64,000 bases of DNA from positions 1-64,000 of the forward strand of contig NZ_LDJO01000007.1 in assembly GCF_001431595.1 (NCBI RefSeq), in the 5' to 3' direction. Below, one piece after another: positions 16,331 through 24,229 of this stretch. The stretch's first letter is position 1, and each line of letters opens with the position of its first letter. Origin of the DNA: Stenotrophomonas acidaminiphila. Lineage in GTDB: Bacteria > Pseudomonadota > Gammaproteobacteria > Xanthomonadales > Xanthomonadaceae. The translations under genes and the position numbers were made by a program. The notes under the pieces were generated by a model. It ran no database searches, was not told where the DNA came from, and was given only the letters and a program-made list of their open reading frames with translations.

Positions 16331-17211
16331 TGGGCATCCGCATCCTGCTCGTGGCCGGCCTGCTGGCCGTGCCGCTGCTCGCCACCGCTGCCGAAGACCC
16401 GGCGGTGGCGATGTTGAACCAGCGCCTGGTCACCCTGCAGGCCGACGCGCGTACCACCGACCTGGCGGCACTGGAACGATTGCAGGCACAGCAGGCGATC
16501 GCCGTGCTGGCCAAGGCCAGGCGCAAGGAACTGGACCAGGCGCGTTACCTGGCCGAGCGCCGGGTGGCGATCGCCGAGGCCAGTGCCCGCGCCGAAGCCG
16601 CCCGCCGCGAAGTCGACCAGCTCGAACGCACCCGCAGCGAACTGCTGGTCGAGGCCAGCCGCCGCGAGGCCGCGCGCGCCCGCCAGGAGGCCGAGCGGCT
16701 GCGCGTGCAGGCGCAGATCCAGGCCGAGGAAGCCGAACGCCTGCGCCAGGCCGCCGAGGCCGAGACGCTGGCCCGGCAGGACGCCGAGGCGGCGCTGACC
16801 AGCGTCGCCGGCAAGCAGGCCGCGCGGGTGAGCTCGGCCCAGCAGAACGCCGCCAAGCTGGCCCGCGAGGAGGCCGAACTGGTTTCCGGCAAGAAGCTGC
16901 CTGCGTCCAGGTTCGACAACCGCGGCGAGGTGTTCACCCTGGCCGGCGACGCCTTCGCGGCGGGCCAGGCGACCCCGTCGGCTGCCGCGCGCGACCAGCT
17001 CAAGGCATTGGCCGAGTACCTGAACATCGGCAAGAAGGGGCGGGTGACCATCGAGGGGTACGACAGCGCCAGCGGTGTCGGCCAGCGCCGCGCGCAGGCG
17101 TTGAAGGATGCCCTGGTGGCGGCCGGCGTCGGCGCCAACCGCATCCAGGTCAGCGGCAAAAAGGCCGCCGCCACCCGGGCCCGTTCGGCCGAGGTGGTCG
17201 TCGCACCGTGA
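16330..17211 (+). CDS. OmpA-family protein with coiled-coil region
   Basis: A 293-residue protein with a signal peptide (about residues 1-20, ending ATAAE) and a long, highly charged coiled coil (about 30-185). A divergent OmpA-like domain (about 195-293; EYLNIGKKGRVTIEGYDSASG, QRRAQALKDALVAAGV) follows. OmpA domains bind diaminopimelate in peptidoglycan. There is no lipobox or barrel, so it is probably periplasmic. It is translationally coupled to the DUF4398 gene upstream. Function beyond cell-wall association is unknown. Confidence 0.8.
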   Translation: MGIRILLVAGLLAVPLLATAAEDPAVAMLNQRLVTLQADARTTDLAALERLQAQQAIAVLAKARRKELDQARYLAERRVAIAEASARAEAARREVDQLERTRSELLVEASRREAARARQEAERLRVQAQIQAEEAERLRQAAEAETLARQDAEAALTSVAGKQAARVSSAQQNAAKLAREEAELVSGKKLPASRFDNRGEVFTLAGDAFAAGQATPSAAARDQLKALAEYLNIGKKGRVTIEGYDSASGVGQRRAQALKDALVAAGVGANRIQVSGKKAAATRARSAEVVVAP

Positions 17212-17226
17212 TGCCGTGCCGGCGCT

Positions 17227-17254
17227 GCCGGCACCCACCGGGTGGGGTGCCGGC
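17227..17254 (+). terminator. Hairpin after the OmpA-family gene
   Basis: GCCGGCACCC (17227-17236) pairs with GGGTGCCGGC (17245-17254), 15 nt beyond the stop codon. The lack of a T-run makes its strength doubtful. Confidence 0.4.
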
Positions 17255-17604
17255 CGGTTCCGGCACTACTGCTTGTGTTGCCTGAGCGCATGCGCTGGCG
17301 TGCCGTGCGGCGGTGTCGTGAACACTGAATGTGCGGCCGTTGCTGAACCTTTTCAGACTCCCTGCGGTGCGCTTGCCGGAACTATTTTTCAGGCGTAGGG
17401 TCAATCGTCCGGGCGACATTTTCGTCGTCCGTACAGCGGAGGACCGGGCCAGTGCAACCGTGGCGCGAACCAGTACCAGACAGCTTCCGGGCAGTAGGCC
17501 GGAACGCAGCCGGGGGTTCGGCCGTGCTCCGTCCGGACCTCCATCCCAGAGCGCCCCGTGCCGCAAGGCCGGGGCGTTCGTGTTTCCGCATGTAGGAGGT
17601 AGTC
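17255..17604 (+). other. Gene-free region with a possible leader RNA or sRNA
   Basis: No protein gene is supportable. TTGCCG (17373-17378) and TAGGGT (17396-17401) are spaced by 17 nt, as in a sigma-70 promoter. A predicted 7-bp stem around 17412-17431 follows, then a GTCCGGAC palindrome and a terminator-like hairpin at 17552-17576. The transcript could be an sRNA or the leader of the DUF465 gene. Confidence 0.4.
17552..17576 (+). terminator. Terminator-like hairpin before the DUF465 gene
   Basis: CGCCCCG (17552-17558) pairs with CGGGGCG (17570-17576), followed by TTCGTGTTT. It lies 28 nt upstream of the next start codon, so it could end an upstream RNA or attenuate that gene. Confidence 0.4.
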
Positions 17605-17823
17605 ATGTTCGAAGGGCAGCCGCAGAGTGAGATCGACGCGTTGATCAAGGTCAACCCCGAGTTCAAGCAGCTCTATCAGCAGCACCAGAAGCTGAACAAG
17701 AAATGCATGGATGCGGAACTGGGAGTACTTCCCATCGACGATGTGACCCTGGGGCAGATGAAACGCGAAAAGCTGCTGGCCAAGCAGAAACTGCTGCGGA
17801 TCTATGAAGACCGGCTCAACTGA
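17605..17823 (+). CDS. DUF465 (YdcH-like) small protein
   Basis: A 72-residue, largely helical, charged protein with the DUF465 pattern (EIDALIKVNPEFKQLYQQHQ, then LGQMKREKLLAKQKLLRIYE). Members are small cytosolic coiled-coil proteins of unknown role. TAGGAGG lies about 5 nt before the ATG, a near-perfect ribosome binding site, so strong translation is likely. It stands alone between two intergenic regions. Confidence 0.8.
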   Translation: MFEGQPQSEIDALIKVNPEFKQLYQQHQKLNKKCMDAELGVLPIDDVTLGQMKREKLLAKQKLLRIYEDRLN

Positions 17824-18009
17824 ACCTTCCCCACGCTGAAGTCTTTCCGTCGCGGGCAATGGCGGCCTCCTCGTCGGTCGCCATTGCCCGCGCCGCTTGC
17901 GCAAAGGCGCGCTGGCAATGATCCAAGAACCGATCGTCGCCTGACTTTCGCGCATATCCATCGGATAATCGGGCTCCGGCCGCCGCGCGGCGCGATCCCA
18001 AGCATATCG

Positions 18010-19380
18010 ATGGCAATCCACTCCTCCGTACTTGAACTCATCGGGCGCACGCCGATCGTCAAGGCCCAGCGCCTGGATACTGGCGTCTGCGAGCTCTATC
18101 TCAAGCTCGAAAGCGCCAACCCGGGCGGTTCGATCAAGGACCGCATCGGCCTGTCGATGATCGAGGCGGCGGAGAAGCGTGGCGACCTCAAGCCCGGCGC
18201 GACGCTGGTGGAAGGTACCGCCGGCAACACCGGGCTGGGCCTGGCGCTGGTCGCCCAGCAGAAGGGCTACAAGCTGATCCTGGTGGTTCCGGACAAGATG
18301 AGCCGGGAGAAGATCTTCAACCTCAAGGCGATGGGCGCCGAGGTGGTGCTGACCCGCTCGGACGTGGCCAAGGGCCACCCCGAGTACTACCAGGACCTGG
18401 CCAAGACCATCGCCGAGCGCACCCCGGGCGCCTATTTCGTCAACCAGTTCGGCAACCCGGACAACCCGGCCGCGCACGAGTTCGGCACCGGCCCGGAGAT
18501 CCTCGAGCAGATGGACGGCGACCTGGACGCCATCGTGTTCGGCTGCGGCAGCTCCGGCACCATGACCGGGTTGTCGCGCGCCTTTGCCCGGCTGTCGCCG
18601 AAGACCGAGCTGGTGCTGGCCGACCCGGTCGGTTCGATCCTGGCCGAGTACATCAACGAAGGCACGCTCAACGAGAAGTCGGGTTCGTGGCTGGTGGAGG
18701 GCATCGGCGAGGATTTCCTGCCGTCGATCTCCGATTTCAGCCGGGTCGGCAAGGCCTATGCCATCACCGATGCGGAGAGCTTCCACACCGCGCGCGAGCT
18801 GCTGGGCAAGGAAGGCATCCTCGGCGGTTCCTCCACCGGCACCCTGCTGGCGGCGGCGTTGAAGTACTGCCGCGAGCAGACCACCCCGAAGAAGGTGCTG
18901 GTGCTGGTGTGCGATACCGGCAACAAGTACCTGTCGAAGATGTACAACGACTACTGGATGCTGGACAACGGCTTCCTCGAGCGTCCGCGCTACGGTGACC
19001 TGCGCGACCTGATCCTGCGCCCGTACAGCCAGCGCGACACCGTGGTGGTCGGCCCCAACGACCTGCTGACCACCGCCTACCAGCGCATGAAGCTGTACGA
19101 CGTCTCGCAGCTGCCGGTGATGGATGGCGACCGCCTGGTCGGCATCATCGACGAGAGCGACGTGCTGTTGCATGTCTACGGCGACGAGGCGCGGTTCCGC
19201 GACCCGGTGGCCATCGCCATGGTCAGCAAACTCGACCGCCTGGACGTGAAGTCGCCGATCGAGGCGCTGCTGCCGGTATTCGACCGCGGCCAGGTCGCCA
19301 TCATCATGGACGGCGCCGATTTCCTCGGCCTGATCACCCGCATCGACCTGCTGAACTACCTGCGGCGGCGGGTGCAGTGA
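18010..19380 (+). CDS. cbs: Cystathionine beta-synthase with CBS pair
   Basis: This 456-residue PLP enzyme condenses serine and homocysteine to cystathionine. The PLP lysine is Lys43 (NPGGSIKDRIG), the phosphate-binding loop is EGTAGNTGLGLA, and GCGSSGTMTG and GGSSTGTLLAAA are present. Residues about 330-456 form two CBS domains (QLPVMDGDRLVGIIDESD and VAIIMDGADFLGLITRID) that usually bind adenosyl ligands. The alternative, O-acetylserine sulfhydrylase, lacks CBS domains. Together with metB 13 kb away it would form a reverse transsulfuration route; the secretion operon separates the two. Confidence 0.9.
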   Translation: MAIHSSVLELIGRTPIVKAQRLDTGVCELYLKLESANPGGSIKDRIGLSMIEAAEKRGDLKPGATLVEGTAGNTGLGLALVAQQKGYKLILVVPDKMSREKIFNLKAMGAEVVLTRSDVAKGHPEYYQDLAKTIAERTPGAYFVNQFGNPDNPAAHEFGTGPEILEQMDGDLDAIVFGCGSSGTMTGLSRAFARLSPKTELVLADPVGSILAEYINEGTLNEKSGSWLVEGIGEDFLPSISDFSRVGKAYAITDAESFHTARELLGKEGILGGSSTGTLLAAALKYCREQTTPKKVLVLVCDTGNKYLSKMYNDYWMLDNGFLERPRYGDLRDLILRPYSQRDTVVVGPNDLLTTAYQRMKLYDVSQLPVMDGDRLVGIIDESDVLLHVYGDEARFRDPVAIAMVSKLDRLDVKSPIEALLPVFDRGQVAIIMDGADFLGLITRIDLLNYLRRRVQ

Positions 19381-19432
19381 CCGCCGCGCGTGTGGAACGA
19401 CAGGTCTGGACCTTCGAGTGACTGGGACGACA

Positions 19433-21148
19433 ATGCAGAACAGTGTGCAGGCGGGCCATACAACAGCGTCGCAGTATCTCCTGCTGGGCGAGTTGCTGAT
19501 CGACCGGCAACTGATCAGCGCGGGCGACGTGCAGAAGGCGCTGGCCTTCCAGGCGCAATTCGGTGGCCGGATCGGCAGTGTGCTGGTGCGGCTGGGAGCG
19601 CTGTCGGAGGATTCCCTGTTGCCGGTACTGTCCGACCAGTTGGGCATTCCGGTGCTTGGCGGCGATGAATGGCCGGCCAGCGGCGATGACGTGCGCTCGG
19701 TGCTCAGTGGCGCCGGTTACAGCCTGGAATGGTGGCTGGACAACGGCGTGGTCGCCTGGGAGCTCGCCGAAGGCAAGGTGCTTGCCGTGGCGCGGGACCC
19801 GCTCGATCCCTTGGTGAACGAGGCCTTGGACAAGGCATTTGGGCAGACGTGGGCATGGCGCCTGGCACGCTCGCAGGAGACGGAAAGGCTGATCGACATG
19901 GTCGGCAATTCCCGTTCCCGTGGCGACATGGACTTGGACGATGACGTCAGCCATCTGCGTGAACTCGCGGAGGAGGCGCCTGTCATAGAATTGGTCAACA
20001 ATATCCTTGCCCAGGCAATGGACCAGCGCGCCTCGGACATTCATATCGAACCGGAAGAGTCGGTGTTCAACGTGCGCCTGCGTACGGATGGGATCCTGCA
20101 TACGCGTATGGTCCTCCCGGCCAGCCGATACCCTGCGGTTGCTTCTCGGGTAAAGCTGATCTCTGGGATGGACATTGCCGAGCGCCGCCTGCCTCAGGAC
20201 GGGCGGCTTAGCGTACGCGTTAGCGGCCAAGAGGTGGACGTACGTGCTTCCGCTGTGCCTGCCGTCCATGGCGAATCGATTGTGCTGCGTCTGCTGCCGA
20301 AGGAACGGGACGATCTGAGCCTGGAGCGGCTGGGGTTTTCCGCGCGCGACCTTGCCTTGTTCCGCACCTGGGCTGCCGAGCCCCATGGCGTGGTCCTGGT
20401 GACGGGCCCGACGGGCTCGGGCAAATCGACCACACTCTACGCGACGCTGGAGGAAATGAACCAGCGGGACCGCAAGATCATCACCGTTGAGGATCCGGTG
20501 GAATACGAGGTGGAGGGTGTCACCCAGATCCAGGCCAACTCGGACATAGGCTATACCTTCGCGCGCGCGCTGCGCGCCATCCTGCGCCAGGACCCTGACG
20601 TCATCATGATCGGCGAAATCCGCGACCTGGAAACGGCGGAGATTGCCGTCCAGTCGTCCCTGACAGGTCACCTCGTGCTCTCGACCCTGCATACCAACGA
20701 CGCGGTGAGCGCGTTCACGCGCCTGGTCGACATGGGCCTTGAGCCGTTCCTCGTAGCGACCAGCGTGCGCGCCGTACAGGCCCAGCGCCTCGTGCGCCGG
20801 TTGTGTCCGCATTGTAGCCGTCCCGCCGCGGTACTGCCGGTATTCGAGCAGATGGCGGGCCCACTTGCCGGCGAAGACGCCGAGGCCTGCTGGAAGGAGG
20901 CGGTAGGCTGCCCACGTTGCCAAGGTACGGGATACAGAGGACGGCTGGGTATCTACGAATTGGTGGACGTGACCCCGGAGCTGCAGGAACTGGTCATCGC
21001 GGGCGCGACTGCCGAGAAGATGCGCAGCTTGGTCAATGCCCAGGGGGGCAGGACCTTGCGCGACGATGGTCTGCTGAAGGCGCGTGCCGGCCTGACCACC
21101 GTGGAAGAAGTCGTGCGCGTCACCGGCGGTCTGGCGTCCGATGAGTGA
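19433..21148 (+). CDS. gspE: Type II secretion ATPase GspE (XpsE)
   Basis: This cytoplasmic ATPase of 571 residues powers the type II secretion pseudopilus. The N-terminal GspE/MshE-type domain spans about 10-150. Walker A is GPTGSGKST (325-333), Walker B is DPDVIMIGEIRD (388-399), and the His box is TGHLVLSTLHTNDA. A four-cysteine zinc site (Cys458, 461, 493, 496) is present. I preferred the ATG at 19433 over the GTG at 19418 because GGGAC precedes it at proper spacing. It is the first gene of the 11-gene Xps-type operon, and its stop overlaps gspF by 8 nt. Confidence 0.96.
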   Translation: MQNSVQAGHTTASQYLLLGELLIDRQLISAGDVQKALAFQAQFGGRIGSVLVRLGALSEDSLLPVLSDQLGIPVLGGDEWPASGDDVRSVLSGAGYSLEWWLDNGVVAWELAEGKVLAVARDPLDPLVNEALDKAFGQTWAWRLARSQETERLIDMVGNSRSRGDMDLDDDVSHLRELAEEAPVIELVNNILAQAMDQRASDIHIEPEESVFNVRLRTDGILHTRMVLPASRYPAVASRVKLISGMDIAERRLPQDGRLSVRVSGQEVDVRASAVPAVHGESIVLRLLPKERDDLSLERLGFSARDLALFRTWAAEPHGVVLVTGPTGSGKSTTLYATLEEMNQRDRKIITVEDPVEYEVEGVTQIQANSDIGYTFARALRAILRQDPDVIMIGEIRDLETAEIAVQSSLTGHLVLSTLHTNDAVSAFTRLVDMGLEPFLVATSVRAVQAQRLVRRLCPHCSRPAAVLPVFEQMAGPLAGEDAEACWKEAVGCPRCQGTGYRGRLGIYELVDVTPELQELVIAGATAEKMRSLVNAQGGRTLRDDGLLKARAGLTTVEEVVRVTGGLASDE

Positions 21149-22352
21149 CATGTCGCAGTACCGCTACGAAGCCCTCGACCGCAGCGGTAGCAAGTTGACC
21201 GGTGCCGTTGACGCTTCCTCCGAGGTGGATGCTGCTCGGCGTCTGGCGGCCATGGGATTGACCCCCTACTCGATGAAGCAAATCAAGGGGGGACGTTCGC
21301 TGTCCAGCCGGCGCAAGACCGCTTCGACGCGCGAATTGCAGCTCGTGCTGCAGGAGTTCACCGCGCTGCTGGAGGCGGGAGTCGGTCTGGTGACCTGTCT
21401 CTCTTCCTTGGCCAAATCCAGTCACCATCCGTCCCTGACCAATGCCTTCGCCTCGATGGAGAAGGCGGTGCGCCGGGGTGAGAGCTTCAGCACGGCGTTG
21501 CGCGAATCCAAGCTCCCCGTACCCGAGTACCTGCACCAGTTGATGCAGGCCGGCGAGGCGACGGGACGCATGGCTGAGTCGATGCGTGGCGGTGTCCGCC
21601 AGTTCGAATACGACCAACGCGTCCGCCAGGAAATGACCGGAGCGATGATCTATCCGGCGGTGCTGGTGCTTTCGGGTGTGGCGGCCGTGGGCATCATCTT
21701 CATGTGGGTCGTTCCGCGCTTCGGTGGCCTGTTGACCCAGCACGGGGAGAGCATGCCCGCTCTTTCGCGCTGGGTCATCAGTACCGGGGTGTGGCTCAGC
21801 TCGCATGCCTGGTGGGTAGCCGGCGCGTTGATCACCGTCGCGGCGGTGGCCCGTGCGCTGTTCGGCCTTCCCGGTTTCAGGGAAAAACTGGCCGAGACGC
21901 TCATCAAGCTGCCCGTCGTTGGAGAATGGGTGCTGGAGGCGGAGGTTGGCCGCTGGGCCAGCACATTGGCCGCCCTGCTGGAGGGTAAGGTCGAGCTGGT
22001 GCGTGCGCTGGGGCTGTCGGCGGCGGCGGTGCGCTTCGGTTTCCTGCGCAACCGGCTTTCGGCGGTGGTCAAGGGCGTCAAGGGCGGCATGACCCTGTCG
22101 GCCGCCCTCCGCGAACACCGGGCGCTCAACCCCACTGGCTATGATCTTGTAGCGGTGGGCGAGGCCAGCGGCGAACTGCCCAAGCTGCTGTCGGCGCTGG
22201 CCGGGTTGTATGAAGCAACGGGGCGCGATCGCATGAAGCGCGCCCTGCAGTTGATCGAGCCATTGGCGATCATCCTTATCGGCGTCGTGGTCGGCGTGAT
22301 CATGACGGCGATCATTCTTGCGATCACGAGCGTAAACGATGTTCCACTATGA
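21141..22352 (+). CDS. gspF: Type II secretion inner-membrane platform protein GspF
   Basis: A 403-residue polytopic inner-membrane protein with two T2SSF helical domains (about 75-195 and 275-400) and three transmembrane segments near 168-190, 215-240 and 375-400. Motifs include QLVLQEFTALLEAGV, YPAVLVLSGVAAVG and the C-terminal IEPLAIILIGVVVG. It couples GspE to pseudopilus assembly. It overlaps gspE by 8 nt and precedes the major pseudopilin. Confidence 0.95.
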   Translation: MSDMSQYRYEALDRSGSKLTGAVDASSEVDAARRLAAMGLTPYSMKQIKGGRSLSSRRKTASTRELQLVLQEFTALLEAGVGLVTCLSSLAKSSHHPSLTNAFASMEKAVRRGESFSTALRESKLPVPEYLHQLMQAGEATGRMAESMRGGVRQFEYDQRVRQEMTGAMIYPAVLVLSGVAAVGIIFMWVVPRFGGLLTQHGESMPALSRWVISTGVWLSSHAWWVAGALITVAAVARALFGLPGFREKLAETLIKLPVVGEWVLEAEVGRWASTLAALLEGKVELVRALGLSAAAVRFGFLRNRLSAVVKGVKGGMTLSAALREHRALNPTGYDLVAVGEASGELPKLLSALAGLYEATGRDRMKRALQLIEPLAIILIGVVVGVIMTAIILAITSVNDVPL

Positions 22353-22368
22353 AGATCCGGAGAAAAAG

Positions 22369-22815
22369 ATGAAGTTGCGCGGATATCGACGCATGCGGGG
22401 TTTCACCCTGCTGGAGATGCTGGTGGTCCTGGTGATCATCGGCCTCATCGCCAGCCTTGTTGGCCCGCGTCTGTTCAGCCGGGTCGACAGCTCCAAGGTG
22501 CAGGTGGCCGAAACCCAGACCCGCCTGCTGCGTGGCGCGATCGAGACGTTTCGCCTCGAGGTAGGGCGCCTGCCGACCACCGAGGAGGGTCTGGCCGTGC
22601 TCTACACCGCACCGGCGGACGATCGTTCTAAGGCGCGTTGGCGTGGCCCCTATCTGGATGAGAGGGTTCCGGCTGATCCTTGGGGCAATCCCTACCAGTA
22701 CGCTATTCCCGGGCGCGACGGAATGCCGTTCGCCATCTATTCCTTTGGAGCCGACGGCAAGTCCGGTGGCGAAGGCAACGACACAGATGTGGGCTTCCTG
22801 CCGCAGGGACAGTGA
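22369..22815 (+). CDS. gspG: Major pseudopilin GspG
   Basis: A 148-residue pseudopilin with a short leader and prepilin peptidase site MRG^FTLLE: cleavage after Gly11, Phe at +1, Glu at +5. A hydrophobic helix follows, then a globular domain with LPTTEEGLAVL, GPYLDERVPADPWGNPYQY and a C-terminal calcium-loop-like segment (SFGADGKSGGEGNDTD). The start at 22369 has GGAG upstream; an upstream in-frame ATG at 22339 would lie inside gspF and lengthen the leader. It forms the core of the pseudopilus. Confidence 0.95.
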   Translation: MKLRGYRRMRGFTLLEMLVVLVIIGLIASLVGPRLFSRVDSSKVQVAETQTRLLRGAIETFRLEVGRLPTTEEGLAVLYTAPADDRSKARWRGPYLDERVPADPWGNPYQYAIPGRDGMPFAIYSFGADGKSGGEGNDTDVGFLPQGQ

Positions 22816-23218
22816 CAGTTCGGCAACAAGGGCCTGGGACGGTGGCTTCTCTTTGCTGGAGTTACTGGTCGTTCTGGCGCTGATTTCGTTTATGACGGCA
22901 TTGGTCGCCCCGCGCCTGAAGAACACTGTGGACGCCATCAGCCGCAGCGGCGAACGTGCGGATGCCGTGAGGCAGCTGGAGCGGTTGCCCCTGCTAGCGA
23001 GGCGCGACGGCACGCCGCTGGCGGTTGACAAGGGGCATGCGTTGTCCATCCCCGGCCTTGAACTCCCCGAGGGCTGGAGTGTCCAGGTGATTGATCGGCT
23101 GCGGGTCGCCGCCAACGGCTACTGTGCACCGGCACAGCTTGAAGTCACCACGCTGGAGGGAAAGGAGCGCTGGATGCTGGGTACGCCTGATTGCAGGATT
23201 TCCGATGCGCCGCTTTGA
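22787..23218 (+). CDS. gspH: Minor pseudopilin GspH
   Basis: A 143-residue minor pseudopilin with a long 20-residue leader ending DGG^FSLLE, a hydrophobic helix and a small globular domain with two cysteines (NGYCAPAQ, GTPDCRI). The first sensible start, ATG 22787, lies inside gspG (29-nt overlap) with GAAGG upstream; no later start precedes the cleavage site. It probably belongs to the pseudopilus tip complex with GspI, GspJ and GspK. Order and size fit GspH/XpsH; the sequence is divergent. Confidence 0.82.
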   Translation: MWASCRRDSDSSATRAWDGGFSLLELLVVLALISFMTALVAPRLKNTVDAISRSGERADAVRQLERLPLLARRDGTPLAVDKGHALSIPGLELPEGWSVQVIDRLRVAANGYCAPAQLEVTTLEGKERWMLGTPDCRISDAPL

Positions 23219-23627
23219 GCCGCCAAGAGGCTTTTCCCTGCTGGAGGCCATTGTCGCGCTGGCGATCGTCGCCACCGCAGGGCTGGCCCTGTTCGCGGCG
23301 ATGAACCAGTCCATCCAGATGGCGCTTAGGGCAGAAGACGCGCGCAAGAGCGACACCGCCATGCGCAATGCCCTGGCTTGGATGGAGGTCGTGAACCCCG
23401 GGCAGACTCCCAGTGGCGAGAAGCGACTTGGTGGAATGGTGCTTGAATGGAAGTCGAAGCCCGTCGAGCCGCCCCGCGATGCGATGACTGGCTATTTGCA
23501 GGCAGGTCTCTACCAGGTGGGGTTATATGACGTGACCGTTGATGTCCGTGGCGAGGACGGCGTCTCCGCTTCCTTCCAACTGCGCAAGGTGGGGTACAAG
23601 CAGGTCAGGGAGCCTGCTCAGCTATGA
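23205..23627 (+). CDS. gspI: Minor pseudopilin GspI
   Basis: A 140-residue pseudopilin with leader PPRG^FSLLEAIVALAIVA (cleavage after Gly9, Glu at +5) and the GspI-like ALAWMEVVNPGQTP segment. It forms the pseudopilus tip with GspJ and GspK and primes assembly. AGGA lies 8 nt before the ATG. It overlaps gspH by 14 nt and gspJ by 4 nt. Confidence 0.88.
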   Translation: MRRFEPPRGFSLLEAIVALAIVATAGLALFAAMNQSIQMALRAEDARKSDTAMRNALAWMEVVNPGQTPSGEKRLGGMVLEWKSKPVEPPRDAMTGYLQAGLYQVGLYDVTVDVRGEDGVSASFQLRKVGYKQVREPAQL

Positions 23628-24229
23628 GTGCCGCAAGCCTCTGCACATCCGGTGCACGCCAGGGCGGCTTCACCCTGCTCGAGGCGATCGTCACCCTGGT
23701 GATCGTGTCCCTGCTGGTTACCATCCTGATGCAGGCCCTGGGGCAGGCCATGAGCCTGCGTACCCGCCTGCTGCGTTTCGACGGTGAAAATCGCATTGCC
23801 GGTCTGCAGGAAGCGTGGTTCCGGGAGACGGTGGCTGGCCTGCAGCGGGACCTTGAAGAGCTGGGTGAAGGGGCGTTGGGGAATCGCGAGTCGCTGGAGT
23901 ATTCGACGCCATCGCCGTTGGCGGCGCAGGGGTTCTCAGGTGTGCGCTGGTGGCTAGAGGACGGCAGCCTGCACTATGCCGACGTGACAGTGCCGGATGT
24001 TGTGATCATTAAAGGCCCCCTGAAGGACGCGGCCTTCTCGTATCTGGACGAGGGCGGAGCCTGGGTGGACGAATGGAAATGGAAGGACCACAAGTCGCCG
24101 CCTAGAATGGTCCGGTTCACCGCCAGCACTGCACGTGGGTCCCTCGACTGGCTGGTGCCTGTCATAGCCGATGGCATGGATCCGGAGGATATGAAACTTT
24201 TGGAAGAGAACGGCGCCAGTGGCATGTGA
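23624..24229 (+). CDS. gspJ: Minor pseudopilin GspJ
   Basis: A 201-residue pseudopilin with leader RQGG^FTLLEAIVTLVIVS (cleavage after Gly15, Glu at +5), a hydrophobic helix and a larger globular domain (FSGVRWWLEDG, then PPRMVRFTAST). The size fits GspJ, which binds GspI and GspK at the pseudopilus tip. It starts in an ATGA overlap with gspI. Confidence 0.87.
   Translation: MSAASLCTSGARQGGFTLLEAIVTLVIVSLLVTILMQALGQAMSLRTRLLRFDGENRIAGLQEAWFRETVAGLQRDLEELGEGALGNRESLEYSTPSPLAAQGFSGVRWWLEDGSLHYADVTVPDVVIIKGPLKDAAFSYLDEGGAWVDEWKWKDHKSPPRMVRFTASTARGSLDWLVPVIADGMDPEDMKLLEENGASGM

Noticed and set aside
17255-17604. tRNA or other known structured RNA in the gap
   Set aside because: I looked for cloverleaf arms and a T-loop GTTC-A pattern and found none with correct spacing; only generic hairpins remain.
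17401-19647. A 748-codon minus-strand open frame antisense to cbs
   Set aside because: It runs through an intergenic region and against cbs, lacks motifs and has no binding site; it is a by-product of GC-rich codon bias.
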